Source: JBPEWY01 sp052032225 (GTDB lineage Bacteria > Bacteroidota > Bacteroidia > Flavobacteriales > Flavobacteriaceae). From it: a DNA stretch of 64,000 nucleotides. A program made the position numbers and the translations under genes. The DNA lies in NCBI GenBank assembly GCA_052032225.1, contig JBPEWY010000034.1:6197-70196 (forward strand), in the 5' to 3' direction. This document shows positions 50,737 to 58,891 of the stretch, in pieces (position 1 is the first letter of the stretch; the number at the start of each line of letters is the position of its first letter). The notes under the pieces are model-generated. The model searched no databases and was not told the origin of the DNA. It saw nothing but the letters and a program-made list of their open reading frames with translations.

Positions 50737-51364
50737 AAATTGTTGGCCAGTTACCGTTAGTGCTCACATCTGTAAGTGAACCTACTTTAATTTCTGCACC
50801 GTTTACTTCATCAACATCAATAATTTCTTTTTCACGAGCCACTAATTCTTCAGGTTGATCGTATAAAATTACGTCTTTAGCAACTTTAGCTTCAAAAACA
50901 GCAGCTTTGTAGCCGTTTTTATCTAAAATATCTGCTTTCATAGTAAAGGTCTCGTTGTTAGGAGCTCCAGGAACTTTCATTAAATCTTTATAATGGTCAG
51001 AACCTTTAAACAAAGAGTCTTTAACTTTAACAAAACCAAGGGTATCTATAATTTTTACTTCACGAAGCATGTCAATTCTATACACTTTGTCATACTCCAT
51101 GTAAGAAGAGTCTCTTTGCTGAGTTATAGTAAACTCTGCAGTATCTATAAACTTTATTAGCGATTCAAAATCATTTGCATATCGTCCTGTTACTGTTCTG
51201 TGTGCTTCTTGAGCATCTCTAATGTCTTTTAGTCTTTCAATAACTTTAGCGTAACGCTCTTTTTTAACCTTTTCAAACTGAATAGGTTCGTTAATAGATT
51301 GGTAAATTTTGTACGCAAAGAAAATGCTTAATAACCATAGAACAATTTGTATTGCCGTCTTCAT
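50711..51364 (-). CDS. Membrane-anchored protein with pilin-like N-terminus
   Basis: The 217-residue protein has an N-terminal membrane helix (1-22, MKTAIQIVLWLLSIFFAYKI). A charged amphipathic helix and a segment RYAKVIERLKDIRDAQEAHR followed by TGRYANDFESLIKF come next. Position and pattern resemble the helix and loop of pseudopilins. A prepilin peptidase site (G plus FTxxE) is not seen. The rest is beta-rich. It leads a unit with DUF3822 and rsmD. I do not recognise a named family. Confidence 0.6.
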   Translation of the reverse strand: MKTAIQIVLWLLSIFFAYKIYQSINEPIQFEKVKKERYAKVIERLKDIRDAQEAHRTVTGRYANDFESLIKFIDTAEFTITQQRDSSYMEYDKVYRIDMLREVKIIDTLGFVKVKDSLFKGSDHYKDLMKVPGAPNNETFTMKADILDKNGYKAAVFEAKVAKDVILYDQPEELVAREKEIIDVDEVNGAEIKVGSLTDVSTNGNWPTIYDTKKDQQ

Positions 51365-51485
51365 TTTTTGAGTAGTGTTAGTTAAATTATTTTACGTGGT
51401 TTACGCAAATCTACAATTTTTTTTTATTCAGAAAAGTATTTGCCCTTAAAAAACATTATTAACTTTAGCCTTGAATTAGGCCCTT

Positions 51486-52910
51486 ATGAATACTACCGAT
51501 TTTTATAAATTATTACGCGAAAAATTTCCTCATAATCCTACAGTCAAACAAGATATATTGCTTCAAAAACTATCCGATTTTGTGTTTTCGGATACTACAA
51601 ATGAGGTTTTTTTATTAAAAGGATATGCCGGTACCGGTAAAACTACAATAATAGGAACGTTAGTTAATAATTTATGGAAAGTATATAAAAAAGCCGTTTT
51701 AATGGCACCAACGGGTAGAGCAGCAAAGGTAATGGCAAACTATTCGGGTAAAGAGGCATTTACAATTCATAAAAAAATATACTTCCCCAGAAAAACTAAA
51801 AGTGGTGGCGTTCAATTTGTTTTAGCACCTAATAAGCATAAAGACACAATTTTTATTGTAGACGAAGCATCTATGATACCCGATGTAAGTTCAGATTCTA
51901 AATTATTTGATAATGGTTCTCTATTAGATGATTTAATGATGTATGTGTATTCCGGGCATAATTGCAAGTTGCTTTTAATTGGAGACACCGCACAATTACC
52001 TCCTGTAAAATTAGATGTGAGCCCTGCCTTAAACGAGCAAATTTTACATCTTAATTATAATAAAGAGGTAGCACTTATAGAATTAGATGAAGTAATGCGT
52101 CAGGCTCAAGATTCAGGAATTCTTTACAACGCTACCCTTTTGCGAGAGCAATTGCAAACAGCTTTTTTTGATGCTTTTACTTTTTCTTTAAATGGATTTA
52201 CAGATATAGTTAGGCTTATTGAGGGAAATGAAATTTTAGATGCATTAAACCAATCATATAGTGAAAATGGTAAAGAAGAAACAGCTATTTTAGTTAGATC
52301 TAACAAACGAGCCAATTTATATAACCAACAAATCAGAAGCAGGGTTCTTTTTTTAGAACACGAACTTGCTACGGGCGACTACTTAATGGTAGTTAAAAAC
52401 AATTACTTTTGGCTAAAACCTAACTCTGCAGCAGGTTTTATTGCTAATGGTGACATTATAGAAGTATTAGAAATTTATGCTTTTAAAGAGCTTTACGGGT
52501 TTAAATTTGCCGAAGTAAAAGTACAAATGGTAGATTACCCCAACCAAAAACCATTTGAAACAGTATTGTTATTAGATACACTCTCTGCAGAAACCCCATC
52601 ACTTTCATATGAAGACAGTAACAGGCTGTACCAAGAAGTTTTAAAAGACTATGAAAACGAAAGTTCTAAATACAGAAAGTTTTTAAAGGTTAAAAACAAC
52701 AAGTACTTTAATGCGCTTCAGGTAAAATTTAGCTATGCTATTACGTGCCATAAAAGTCAAGGAGGGCAATGGCATACGGTTTTTGTAGAGCAGCCTTATG
52801 CTCCCAATGGTATAGATAAAGAATATTTAAGGTGGTTGTATACTGCCGTTACAAGAGCCAAAAACAGACTATATTTAATAGGTTTTAAAAAAGATTTTTT
52901 TGAGGAATAG
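51486..52910 (+). CDS. RecD/Pif1-like superfamily 1 DNA helicase
   Basis: The 474-residue SF1B helicase has Walker A GYAGTGKTT (46-54), motif II IFIVDEASMI, motif III LLLIGDTAQLPPV, and the C-terminal motifs FSYAITCHKSQGGQW (motif V) and LYTAVTRAKNRLYLIG (motif VI). It lacks the nuclease part and matches the stand-alone RecD2/Pif1-like helicases seen across Bacteroidota. The gene stands alone on the plus strand. Its precise DNA substrate is unknown. Confidence 0.9.
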   Translation: MNTTDFYKLLREKFPHNPTVKQDILLQKLSDFVFSDTTNEVFLLKGYAGTGKTTIIGTLVNNLWKVYKKAVLMAPTGRAAKVMANYSGKEAFTIHKKIYFPRKTKSGGVQFVLAPNKHKDTIFIVDEASMIPDVSSDSKLFDNGSLLDDLMMYVYSGHNCKLLLIGDTAQLPPVKLDVSPALNEQILHLNYNKEVALIELDEVMRQAQDSGILYNATLLREQLQTAFFDAFTFSLNGFTDIVRLIEGNEILDALNQSYSENGKEETAILVRSNKRANLYNQQIRSRVLFLEHELATGDYLMVVKNNYFWLKPNSAAGFIANGDIIEVLEIYAFKELYGFKFAEVKVQMVDYPNQKPFETVLLLDTLSAETPSLSYEDSNRLYQEVLKDYENESSKYRKFLKVKNNKYFNALQVKFSYAITCHKSQGGQWHTVFVEQPYAPNGIDKEYLRWLYTAVTRAKNRLYLIGFKKDFFEE

Positions 52911-52998
52911 TTTAGTTTTAAACCCCCATGCTTAAACCTACACTAAATTAAATAAACAAGTAAAAAATCCGTACATTTAATAAAACCCTTTTGTTTTC

Positions 52999-53565
52999 AT
53001 GTCTTCAGAAACTATTATAAGTATTTTTTTAGGGATTGGCCTTGCGGCATCGGTTGGATTTAGAGTGTTTGTTCCGTTATTTGCATTAAGCATGGCTGCT
53101 TATTTTGATGTATGGCAGTTAAATCCAAATTGGCAATGGATTGGAAGTATGCCGGCACTTATAACCTTAGGTGTAGCAACTTTACTGGAAACCTCTGCCT
53201 ATTTTATTCCTTGGGTAGATAACTTATTAGATGCCATTGCAACACCACTTACAGCAATTGCCGGAACTGCAGTTGTTGTTAGTACAGTAGCCAATTTAGA
53301 TCCTGTTGTAACGTGGTCTTTAGCCATAATAGCAGGAGGAGGTACTGCTACAGCTATTAAAGGGGCTACATCGTCTACCCGTTTAGCCTCAACTACTACA
53401 ACGGCCGGTTTAGCAAACCCGCTTTTTGCTACATTAGAAACAGCAACCTCAATGCTCATCTCTATTTTAGCAATTTTCCTTCCGGTTTTAGCTATTGTAT
53501 TAGTTATAGTTGTATTACTGTTTGTGTTTAAATTTTACCGAAAAATACGCCCAAGAAAATCGTAA
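52999..53565 (+). CDS. DUF4126 membrane protein
   Basis: The 188-residue protein has about five hydrophobic helices. The family N-terminus is GIGLAASVGFRVFVPLFALSMAAYF, followed by the Ala/Thr-rich IIAGGGTATAIKGATSSTRLASTTTTAGLANPLFATLE. DUF4126 proteins are inner-membrane proteins of unknown function. It lies 0.05 kb before kdsB, which has its own promoter, so it is probably separate from the Kdo operon. Confidence 0.9.
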   Translation: MSSETIISIFLGIGLAASVGFRVFVPLFALSMAAYFDVWQLNPNWQWIGSMPALITLGVATLLETSAYFIPWVDNLLDAIATPLTAIAGTAVVVSTVANLDPVVTWSLAIIAGGGTATAIKGATSSTRLASTTTTAGLANPLFATLETATSMLISILAIFLPVLAIVLVIVVLLFVFKFYRKIRPRKS

Positions 53566-53583
53566 GAAGTGTATCATAAACCT

Positions 53584-53591
53584 TATTTTTG
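53584..53591 (+). promoter_or_regulatory. Kdo operon promoter, -7 element
   Basis: TATTTTTG is a full TAnnTTTG match 21 bases before the kdsB ATG at 53613. The earlier in-frame ATG at 53589 lies inside it. No good -33 is visible. Confidence 0.5.
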
Positions 53592-53612
53592 GGGTTCAAA
53601 TTCATTGTTAGT

Positions 53613-54341
53613 ATGAAAAAAATCGCAATGATTCCTGCCAGGTATGCGGCTTCAAGGTTTCCGGGTAAACTAATGCAAGATTTAGCCGGAAAGCCGGTTA
53701 TTTTAAGAACATACCAAGTAACTAAAGCTACCGGTTTATTTGATGATGTTTATGTTGTTACAGATAGTGATGTTATTTATAATACAATAACCAACAATGG
53801 CGGTAAAGCCATTATGAGTAAAAAAGAACATGAATGTGGCAGTGATCGAATTGCAGAAGCTGTAGAGCACATGAATGTAGATATTATTGTAAATGTTCAA
53901 GGAGATGAACCTTTTACTGATAAAGAAAGCCTACAAAGTGTTTTAGAAGTATTTAACGATGACCCAAATAAAGAAATAGATTTAGCATCGTTAATGACAG
54001 AGATTACAGATTGGGACGAAATAGCAAACCCAAATACTGTTAAAGTAATTACAGATAACAGAAACTTTGCCCTATATTTTTCTCGTTCTCCAATACCGTA
54101 TCCAAGAGCCAAACAAACCGGCGTTCGTTATTTTAAACACAAAGGGATTTATGCTTTTAGAAAAGAAGCACTAATGGATTTTTACAGACTACCAATGCTC
54201 CCACTAGAAGCAACCGAAAAAATAGAGGCTATACGATATTTAGAATACGGCAAAAAAATAAAAATGGTAGAAACTACTGTTACCGGAATAGAAATAGATA
54301 CTCCTGAAGATTTAGAAAGAGCTAAGAAAATATGGAAATAG
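53613..54341 (+). CDS. kdsB: CMP-Kdo synthetase (3-deoxy-manno-octulosonate cytidylyltransferase)
   Basis: KdsB activates Kdo with CTP for lipid A-core synthesis. From the ATG at 53613 the protein has 242 residues. It has the CTP loop IPARYAASRFPGKLM at 7-21, VVTDSDVIY near 48, HECGSDRIAEA near 74, the metal Asp in NVQGDEPF near 98 and the C-terminal ETTVTGIEIDTPEDL. In Shewanella the partner KdsB acts on 8-amino-Kdo, and the kdnB-like gene three genes on suggests the same substrate question here. It overlaps the HAD gene by 10 bases. Confidence 0.94.
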   Translation: MKKIAMIPARYAASRFPGKLMQDLAGKPVILRTYQVTKATGLFDDVYVVTDSDVIYNTITNNGGKAIMSKKEHECGSDRIAEAVEHMNVDIIVNVQGDEPFTDKESLQSVLEVFNDDPNKEIDLASLMTEITDWDEIANPNTVKVITDNRNFALYFSRSPIPYPRAKQTGVRYFKHKGIYAFRKEALMDFYRLPMLPLEATEKIEAIRYLEYGKKIKMVETTVTGIEIDTPEDLERAKKIWK

Positions 54342-55030
54342 ATTACAGTAATATTAAGGTGATTGGCTTTGATGCCGATGATACACTTTGGGTTAACGAA
54401 ACCTATTTTAGAGAAACAGAACACAAGTTTGCCAAGCTTTTATCGGGGTATGAAACCGAAAACAAAATAGATCAAGAGTTATTTAAAATGGAGATGAAAA
54501 ACCTTGATCTTTATGGCTACGGGGTTAAAGGTTTTGTTTTATCTATGATAGAGTCTGCAATAGACCTATCTAATGGCAAAGTAGGAGCAGATGTTATCTC
54601 TAAAATAATAAACCTCGGAAAAGACATGATAACTAAACCCGTAGAGGTGTTAGATGGAGTAGAAGAGGTGCTAGAAAAATTAAGTAAAAAATACAGACTT
54701 ATTGTTTTAACTAAAGGAGATTTGTTAGACCAAGAACGAAAACTAGACCGCTCTGGTTTAACAAAATATTTTCATCATGTAGAGGTTTTAAGTGAGAAAA
54801 AAGAAGAGAATTATGCTAATTTATTAGAACATTTAGAAATACCTGTTTCTGAATTTGTAATGATAGGAAACTCCTTAAAATCTGACGTATTGCCGTTACT
54901 AAAAATTGGCGCAAAAGCAATACATGTGCCTTTTCATACCACTTGGGCACACGAAGAAGTTAAACAACATAACCATAATGGTCAGTATCATAAACTTAAT
55001 AAACTAACCGATATTTTAGAGTTATTGTGA
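54332..55030 (+). CDS. HAD-family hydrolase in the Kdo operon
   Basis: The 232-residue HAD phosphatase has the nucleophile motif GFDADDTLWVNE (catalytic Asp near 14), the Thr motif IVLTKGD, a Lys in SEKKEENYANLL and the acid motif VMIGNSLKSDVLP. The cap is a helical insert (about 25-100). It is longer than KdsC (about 170) and is not a KdsC paralog in shape. The substrate is unknown. It overlaps kdsB by 10 bases and the CAT-like gene by 4, so it belongs to the same operon. Confidence 0.88.
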   Translation: MEIDYSNIKVIGFDADDTLWVNETYFRETEHKFAKLLSGYETENKIDQELFKMEMKNLDLYGYGVKGFVLSMIESAIDLSNGKVGADVISKIINLGKDMITKPVEVLDGVEEVLEKLSKKYRLIVLTKGDLLDQERKLDRSGLTKYFHHVEVLSEKKEENYANLLEHLEIPVSEFVMIGNSLKSDVLPLLKIGAKAIHVPFHTTWAHEEVKQHNHNGQYHKLNKLTDILELL

Positions 55031-55692
55031 GCTACAAAAAATTAGACATAAAGAACTGGAGCAGAAAAGAACATTTTAACTTTTTTAAAACGTTCGATGA
55101 ACCTTTTTTTGGTGTTACGTTTAATGTAGAAGTTACCGCTCTTTACAGTTATTGCAAAAATAACAACCTCTCTTTTTTTATCAGCTACCTTTATGCTGCA
55201 TTAAAAGCAGCCAATAGCGTTGAGAATTTTAAATACAGAATTAAAGATGATAACGAGGTAAGAGTTTATGATGTAATTAACGGCTCGCCAACAATTAATC
55301 GTCCAGATGGCACTTTTGGCTTTTCGTATATTAATTACAGCGACGATTTTTTAACTTTTTATAATAATGCAGAAGAAGAAATTAACAGAGTGCGATCAGA
55401 AAAAACACTTGTACCATCTAGTGACGATGATAACACGATACATTTTTCTGCATTACCATGGGTACAATTCACAGCATTAACGCATGCCAGAAAATATGGG
55501 TATGTAGATTCTGTTCCTAAAATTTCGTTTGGTAAAGTGTTTACGCAAGACAATAAATTATTTATGCCCACTTCTGTTCATGCAAATCATGCAGTAGTAG
55601 ATGGGTATCATGTTGGGTTATTTTCAAATAGGTTTCAAGAAAATATAAACACATTAACAGAATTTAAAACAGTAAAAAGCAATGATGTTTAA
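55027..55692 (+). CDS. Chloramphenicol acetyltransferase-like protein
   Basis: The 221-residue protein of the CAT/BAHD-like superfamily has the catalytic HxxxDG motif in HANHAVVDGYHVGLF near residue 188 and HFSALPWVQFTAL near 140. The start is GTG, in a GTGA overlap with the HAD gene. A true CatA resistance protein would be unlikely in a Kdo operon; the acyl acceptor is more likely a sugar or lipid precursor. This is inference. It overlaps kdnB by 11 bases. Confidence 0.85.
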   Translation: MSYKKLDIKNWSRKEHFNFFKTFDEPFFGVTFNVEVTALYSYCKNNNLSFFISYLYAALKAANSVENFKYRIKDDNEVRVYDVINGSPTINRPDGTFGFSYINYSDDFLTFYNNAEEEINRVRSEKTLVPSSDDDNTIHFSALPWVQFTALTHARKYGYVDSVPKISFGKVFTQDNKLFMPTSVHANHAVVDGYHVGLFSNRFQENINTLTEFKTVKSNDV

Positions 55693-56761
55693 GAACTTTC
55701 CAATGGTTCCCAGAGTTATGTTTGGCAGAGGAAGCTTTAAAGAGCTTCATAATATTTTAATGCCTAAACGTAAAAGCTCAGAGGCGCCATTTATTTTTTT
55801 GGTAGACGATGTTTTTGAACAAAATAATACATTAATAAACGCAATACCGCTTTTATTTACCGATCAAATTATATTTATTTCTGCAGCCGAAGAGCCTAAA
55901 ACTTCTCAAGTAGATGCTATTGTTGCCAAAATAAAAGAAAACTTTGCCGAAAAACCGTCCGGTATTATCGGTATTGGTGGTGGCACTTTGTTAGATTTAG
56001 CTAAAGCAGTTGCTATAATGCTTAATAATCCGGGCAGTGCTGCAGATTATCAGGGTTGGGATTTAGTAAAAAATCCTGCAGTTTATCATGTTGGTATTCC
56101 CACCATTAGTGGTACAGGCGCAGAGGTTTCTAGAACTACCGTACTCACAGGACCTGATAAAAAGCTAGGAATAAACTCAGATTTCACACCTTTTGATCAA
56201 GTTATTTTAGATCCTGAATTAACAACCGGAGTGCCTAAAGACCAATGGTTTTATACCGGAATGGATTGTTTTATTCATTGTGTAGAATCACTTAATGGCA
56301 CATATTTAAATGCTTTTAGTCAGAGTTATGGCGAAAAAGCTTTTGATTTATGTAAAGAGGTGTATTTAAACGATTTGCCGGAACAAGAAGCACAAGATAA
56401 ACTAATGATGGCTTCATGGCATGGTGGTATGAGTATTGCTTACTCGCAAGTTGGTGTTGCACATGCATTAAGCTATGGGTTATCTTACGTACTTGGTACT
56501 AAACATGGTGTTGGTAATTGTTTGGTTTTTAATCATTTAGAGGAGTTTTACCCTGAAGGAGTTACTTTGTTTAAACAAATGAAAGAAAAGCATAATATTA
56601 CCTTACCTAAAGGTGTTTGTAGTAACTTGTCTGAATCTCAATTAAACACCATGATAGATGTAGCTTTAAGCTTAACTCCTTTATGGGAAAATGCTATTGG
56701 AAAAAATTGGGAAAAAATCATAACAAGAGAAAAAATTAAAAGCATTTATAAAAAAATATAA
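55682..56761 (+). CDS. kdnB: Iron-type alcohol dehydrogenase, KdnB-like Kdo 8-oxidase
   Basis: KdnB oxidises Kdo at C8 as the first step to 8-amino-Kdo in Shewanella. The 359-residue group III (iron) dehydrogenase begins FKNFPMVPRVMFGRGSF, like KdnB as I recall. It has the NAD loop GIGGGTLLDLAKAVA and metal ligands in GMDCFIHCVESLNG, VAHALSYGL and GTKHGVGN. The kdsB link three genes upstream supports the call. The DegT-type aminotransferase KdnA that completes the pathway is not in the window. Confidence 0.68.
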   Translation: MMFKNFPMVPRVMFGRGSFKELHNILMPKRKSSEAPFIFLVDDVFEQNNTLINAIPLLFTDQIIFISAAEEPKTSQVDAIVAKIKENFAEKPSGIIGIGGGTLLDLAKAVAIMLNNPGSAADYQGWDLVKNPAVYHVGIPTISGTGAEVSRTTVLTGPDKKLGINSDFTPFDQVILDPELTTGVPKDQWFYTGMDCFIHCVESLNGTYLNAFSQSYGEKAFDLCKEVYLNDLPEQEAQDKLMMASWHGGMSIAYSQVGVAHALSYGLSYVLGTKHGVGNCLVFNHLEEFYPEGVTLFKQMKEKHNITLPKGVCSNLSESQLNTMIDVALSLTPLWENAIGKNWEKIITREKIKSIYKKI

Positions 56762-56762
56762 T

Positions 56763-57302
56763 ATGAGAGCATTGGCCAAATTCATCTACTTTACACTTAT
56801 GGGGTGGACGATTAAGGGCCGTTTCCCCGATGTAAAAAAATGTGTTATAATAGTAGTGCCACATACGCATTGGATGGACTTTTTTATAGGTTTACTTGCC
56901 CGAAAAATTATAGGTAAAAAAATGCATTATGTGGCCAAGAAAGAACTTTTTAAGCCTCCGTTCGGATGGTATTTTAAATGGATGGGAGGAGCGCCTATAG
57001 ACCGAAGTAAATCTATGGGATATGTTGAAGCAATTTCAAAAATATTTAGCGAAAGAGAAGAGTTTAGGCTTACCATTGCTCCGGAAGGAACCAGAAAAAA
57101 AGTAACCGAATGGAAAACCGGGTTTTACTATATAGCTAAAGAAGCCAACGTACCAATAGTAATGGTGGCTTTTGATTATGCTACAAAAACTGTAAAAATA
57201 GCCGAAACACCATTTTACCCAACTGATAATAAGGAAGCAGATTTTGCTTTTATGCGTTCTTTTTATGAAGGTGTAGTAGGTAAAATACCAGAGTACACCT
57301 AA
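56763..57302 (+). CDS. PlsC-like acyltransferase
   Basis: The 179-residue short acyltransferase has the canonical HX4D motif (PHTHWMDFF) and APEGTR near residue 115. GGAPIDRSKS is motif II. It starts one base after the kdnB stop and ends the operon. It could acylate a lipid A or lipid intermediate, but its small size makes it look like the YihG/Taz-like short family. Compare it with the unusual PlsC at 16509-17306. Confidence 0.85.
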   Translation: MRALAKFIYFTLMGWTIKGRFPDVKKCVIIVVPHTHWMDFFIGLLARKIIGKKMHYVAKKELFKPPFGWYFKWMGGAPIDRSKSMGYVEAISKIFSEREEFRLTIAPEGTRKKVTEWKTGFYYIAKEANVPIVMVAFDYATKTVKIAETPFYPTDNKEADFAFMRSFYEGVVGKIPEYT

Positions 57303-57311
57303 ATGGGCTCT

Positions 57312-57699
57312 TTAGTAGTTAAAAAAACCAAAGTATAAAAAGAAAAGGCCAACTGCTAATACCAGTATAGTAAGCCATTTAATACTTTTAGGTGTAAATA
57401 TTTTTTTAGAAATTTTTAAATACACTTCAGGAAGAGCCAAAATAAAAACCCCTTTAAACAAGGAAATCCAACCTACTAATAGTTATTGAAATTAACCAGT
57501 TTGCTTGCCAAACATTGTGGTAGGCAATTAACACAACGCCTAAAACAATGGCGAGTAAGCTCCCCATAACTAAAAAAGTTTTGCTGGTAATTAATTCTTG
57601 CAATGTTGCTTTGTAATAAGAAGGTTGAATTAGCATGCCAAAACCAAACGATAAGTAAATAATAGCTGCACATTTAGCAACAAGTAAAGATGTATCCAT
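57312..57699 (-). pseudogene. Membrane protein gene broken by a one-base frameshift
   Basis: The first frame (57699 to 57454) encodes about 74 sensible residues with two or three membrane helices and then diverges into ISRLDFLV and a stop. Beginning near 57471 the neighbouring frame continues the protein: GWISLFKGVFILALPEVYLK and on to a last hydrophobic helix ending FGFFNY, with a stop at 57312-57314. The total of 388 bases is 3 x 129 + 1, so one extra base (about 57474-57480) restores a protein of about 128 residues. It could be a real mutation or an assembly error. Confidence 0.8.
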
Positions 57700-57764
57700 A
57701 AAAAAAATAGTTGTATCTGTTTTTAGAAAGATACAACTATTTTATAAGGAATATTAGTTATGTT

Positions 57765-58487
57765 TTAATTACTTGAAGACTCATCCATTGTATGGTATAC
57801 ATTCTGTACGTCATCGTCTTCTTCAATTTTTTCAAGTAGTTTTTCTACATCGGCTGCTTGTTCTGGAGTAAGTTTTTTTGTTACCTGAGGAATCCACTCA
57901 AAACCAGATGATAATATTTCTATATTACGTTCTTCTAAAGCGGCTTGTATAGCTCCAAAACATTCAAAAGGCGCATAAATTAAAATACCATCATCATCAA
58001 CAAACACTTCTTCTGCACCATAATCTATCATTTCTAACTCTAGCTCTTCAGCATCAATTCCGTCTGCTTTTACTCTAAAATTACAAGTATGGTCAAACAT
58101 AAACGATACAGAGCCTGAGGTTCCTAAGCTACCATTGCACTTATTAAAATAGCTTCTAATATTAGCAACGGTTCTTGTGTTATTATCTGTTGCAGTTTCT
58201 ACTAATATTGCAATCCCGTGTGGGGCATAACCTTCAAATAAAACTTCTTTATAATCTTTTTGCTCTTTGTCTGTGGCTCTTTTTATGGCACGCTCAATAT
58301 TATCTTTAGGCATATTTACTGCCTTAGCATTTTGTATAACAGCGCGCAAACGAGCGTTGGTATCTGGGTCTGGGCCACCTTCTTTAACTGCAATTACAAT
58401 ATCTTTACCAATACGAGTAAATGCTTTAGACATTGCTGCCCAACGCTTAAACTTTCTTGCCTTCCTAAACTCAAAAGCTCTTCCCAT
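57765..58487 (-). CDS. YebC/PmpR-family protein (TACO1-like)
   Basis: YebC-type proteins act as transcriptional regulators or, in recent work, as ribosome-associated helpers of difficult proline stretches. From the ATG at 58487 the protein has 240 residues. It has MGRAFEFRKARKFKRWAAMSKAF at the start, MPKDNIERAIKRA at about 60-72 and YEGY/FEGYAPHGIAILVE next. The C-terminus is acidic. An upstream GTG at 58505 lies within the -7 element spacing, so the ATG is chosen. The PCD gene precedes it by about 76 bases. Confidence 0.95.
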   Translation of the reverse strand: MGRAFEFRKARKFKRWAAMSKAFTRIGKDIVIAVKEGGPDPDTNARLRAVIQNAKAVNMPKDNIERAIKRATDKEQKDYKEVLFEGYAPHGIAILVETATDNNTRTVANIRSYFNKCNGSLGTSGSVSFMFDHTCNFRVKADGIDAEELELEMIDYGAEEVFVDDDGILIYAPFECFGAIQAALEERNIEILSSGFEWIPQVTKKLTPEQAADVEKLLEKIEEDDDVQNVYHTMDESSSN

Positions 58488-58506
58488 AGGTTTTGATTTT
58501 GACACG

Positions 58507-58514
58507 CAAATTTA
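58507..58514 (-). promoter_or_regulatory. YebC gene promoter, -7 element
   Basis: On the minus strand this reads TAAATTTG, a full TAnnTTTG match. Start of transcription is expected near 58500, after the GTG at 58505 and before the ATG at 58487. Confidence 0.55.
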
Positions 58515-58563
58515 TGAAATATTACCACACAGTAGCGCCCAAAATTAGTGTTTAATTACAATT

Positions 58564-58848
58564 TTATTCGGCAATAATTTGATCTATTATCAAAGCTAAA
58601 TCTATATCTTTTTCGGTTACGCCTCCGGCATCGTGTGTAGATAATTTTATGGTAATTTGGTTGTAAACATTAGTCCATTCAGGATGATGCTGCATAGCTT
58701 CTGCCTCAAAAGCAATGCGTGTCATTACGGTAAAAGCTTCTTTAAAATTTGTAAACTCCAAGGTGGTTTCTATTGCATTATCTACAAATTCCCACCCTTC
58801 TAATTTTTGTAGTGCTTGGTTTATTTGAGTATCTGTTAATAGTTTCAT
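58564..58848 (-). CDS. phhB: Pterin-4a-carbinolamine dehydratase
   Basis: The enzyme dehydrates 4a-hydroxytetrahydrobiopterin, recycling the cofactor of aromatic amino acid hydroxylases. The protein has 94 residues from the ATG at 58848, the common size. The active-site motif EAMQHHPEWTNVYNQI is at about 54-69, followed by the family C-terminal TEKDIDLALIIDQI. No phenylalanine hydroxylase is in the window. It follows the SDR gene by about 43 bases on the same strand. Confidence 0.93.
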   Translation of the reverse strand: MKLLTDTQINQALQKLEGWEFVDNAIETTLEFTNFKEAFTVMTRIAFEAEAMQHHPEWTNVYNQITIKLSTHDAGGVTEKDIDLALIIDQIIAE

Positions 58849-58891
58849 GATATTTAATTTGCTGTAAAATAGCAAATTATGTTATAACAGA

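Noticed and set aside
57476..57673. A separate 65-codon frame overlapping the broken membrane gene
   Set aside because: It is rich in Cys, His and Asn, lies fully within the better frame, and does not join to anything downstream.
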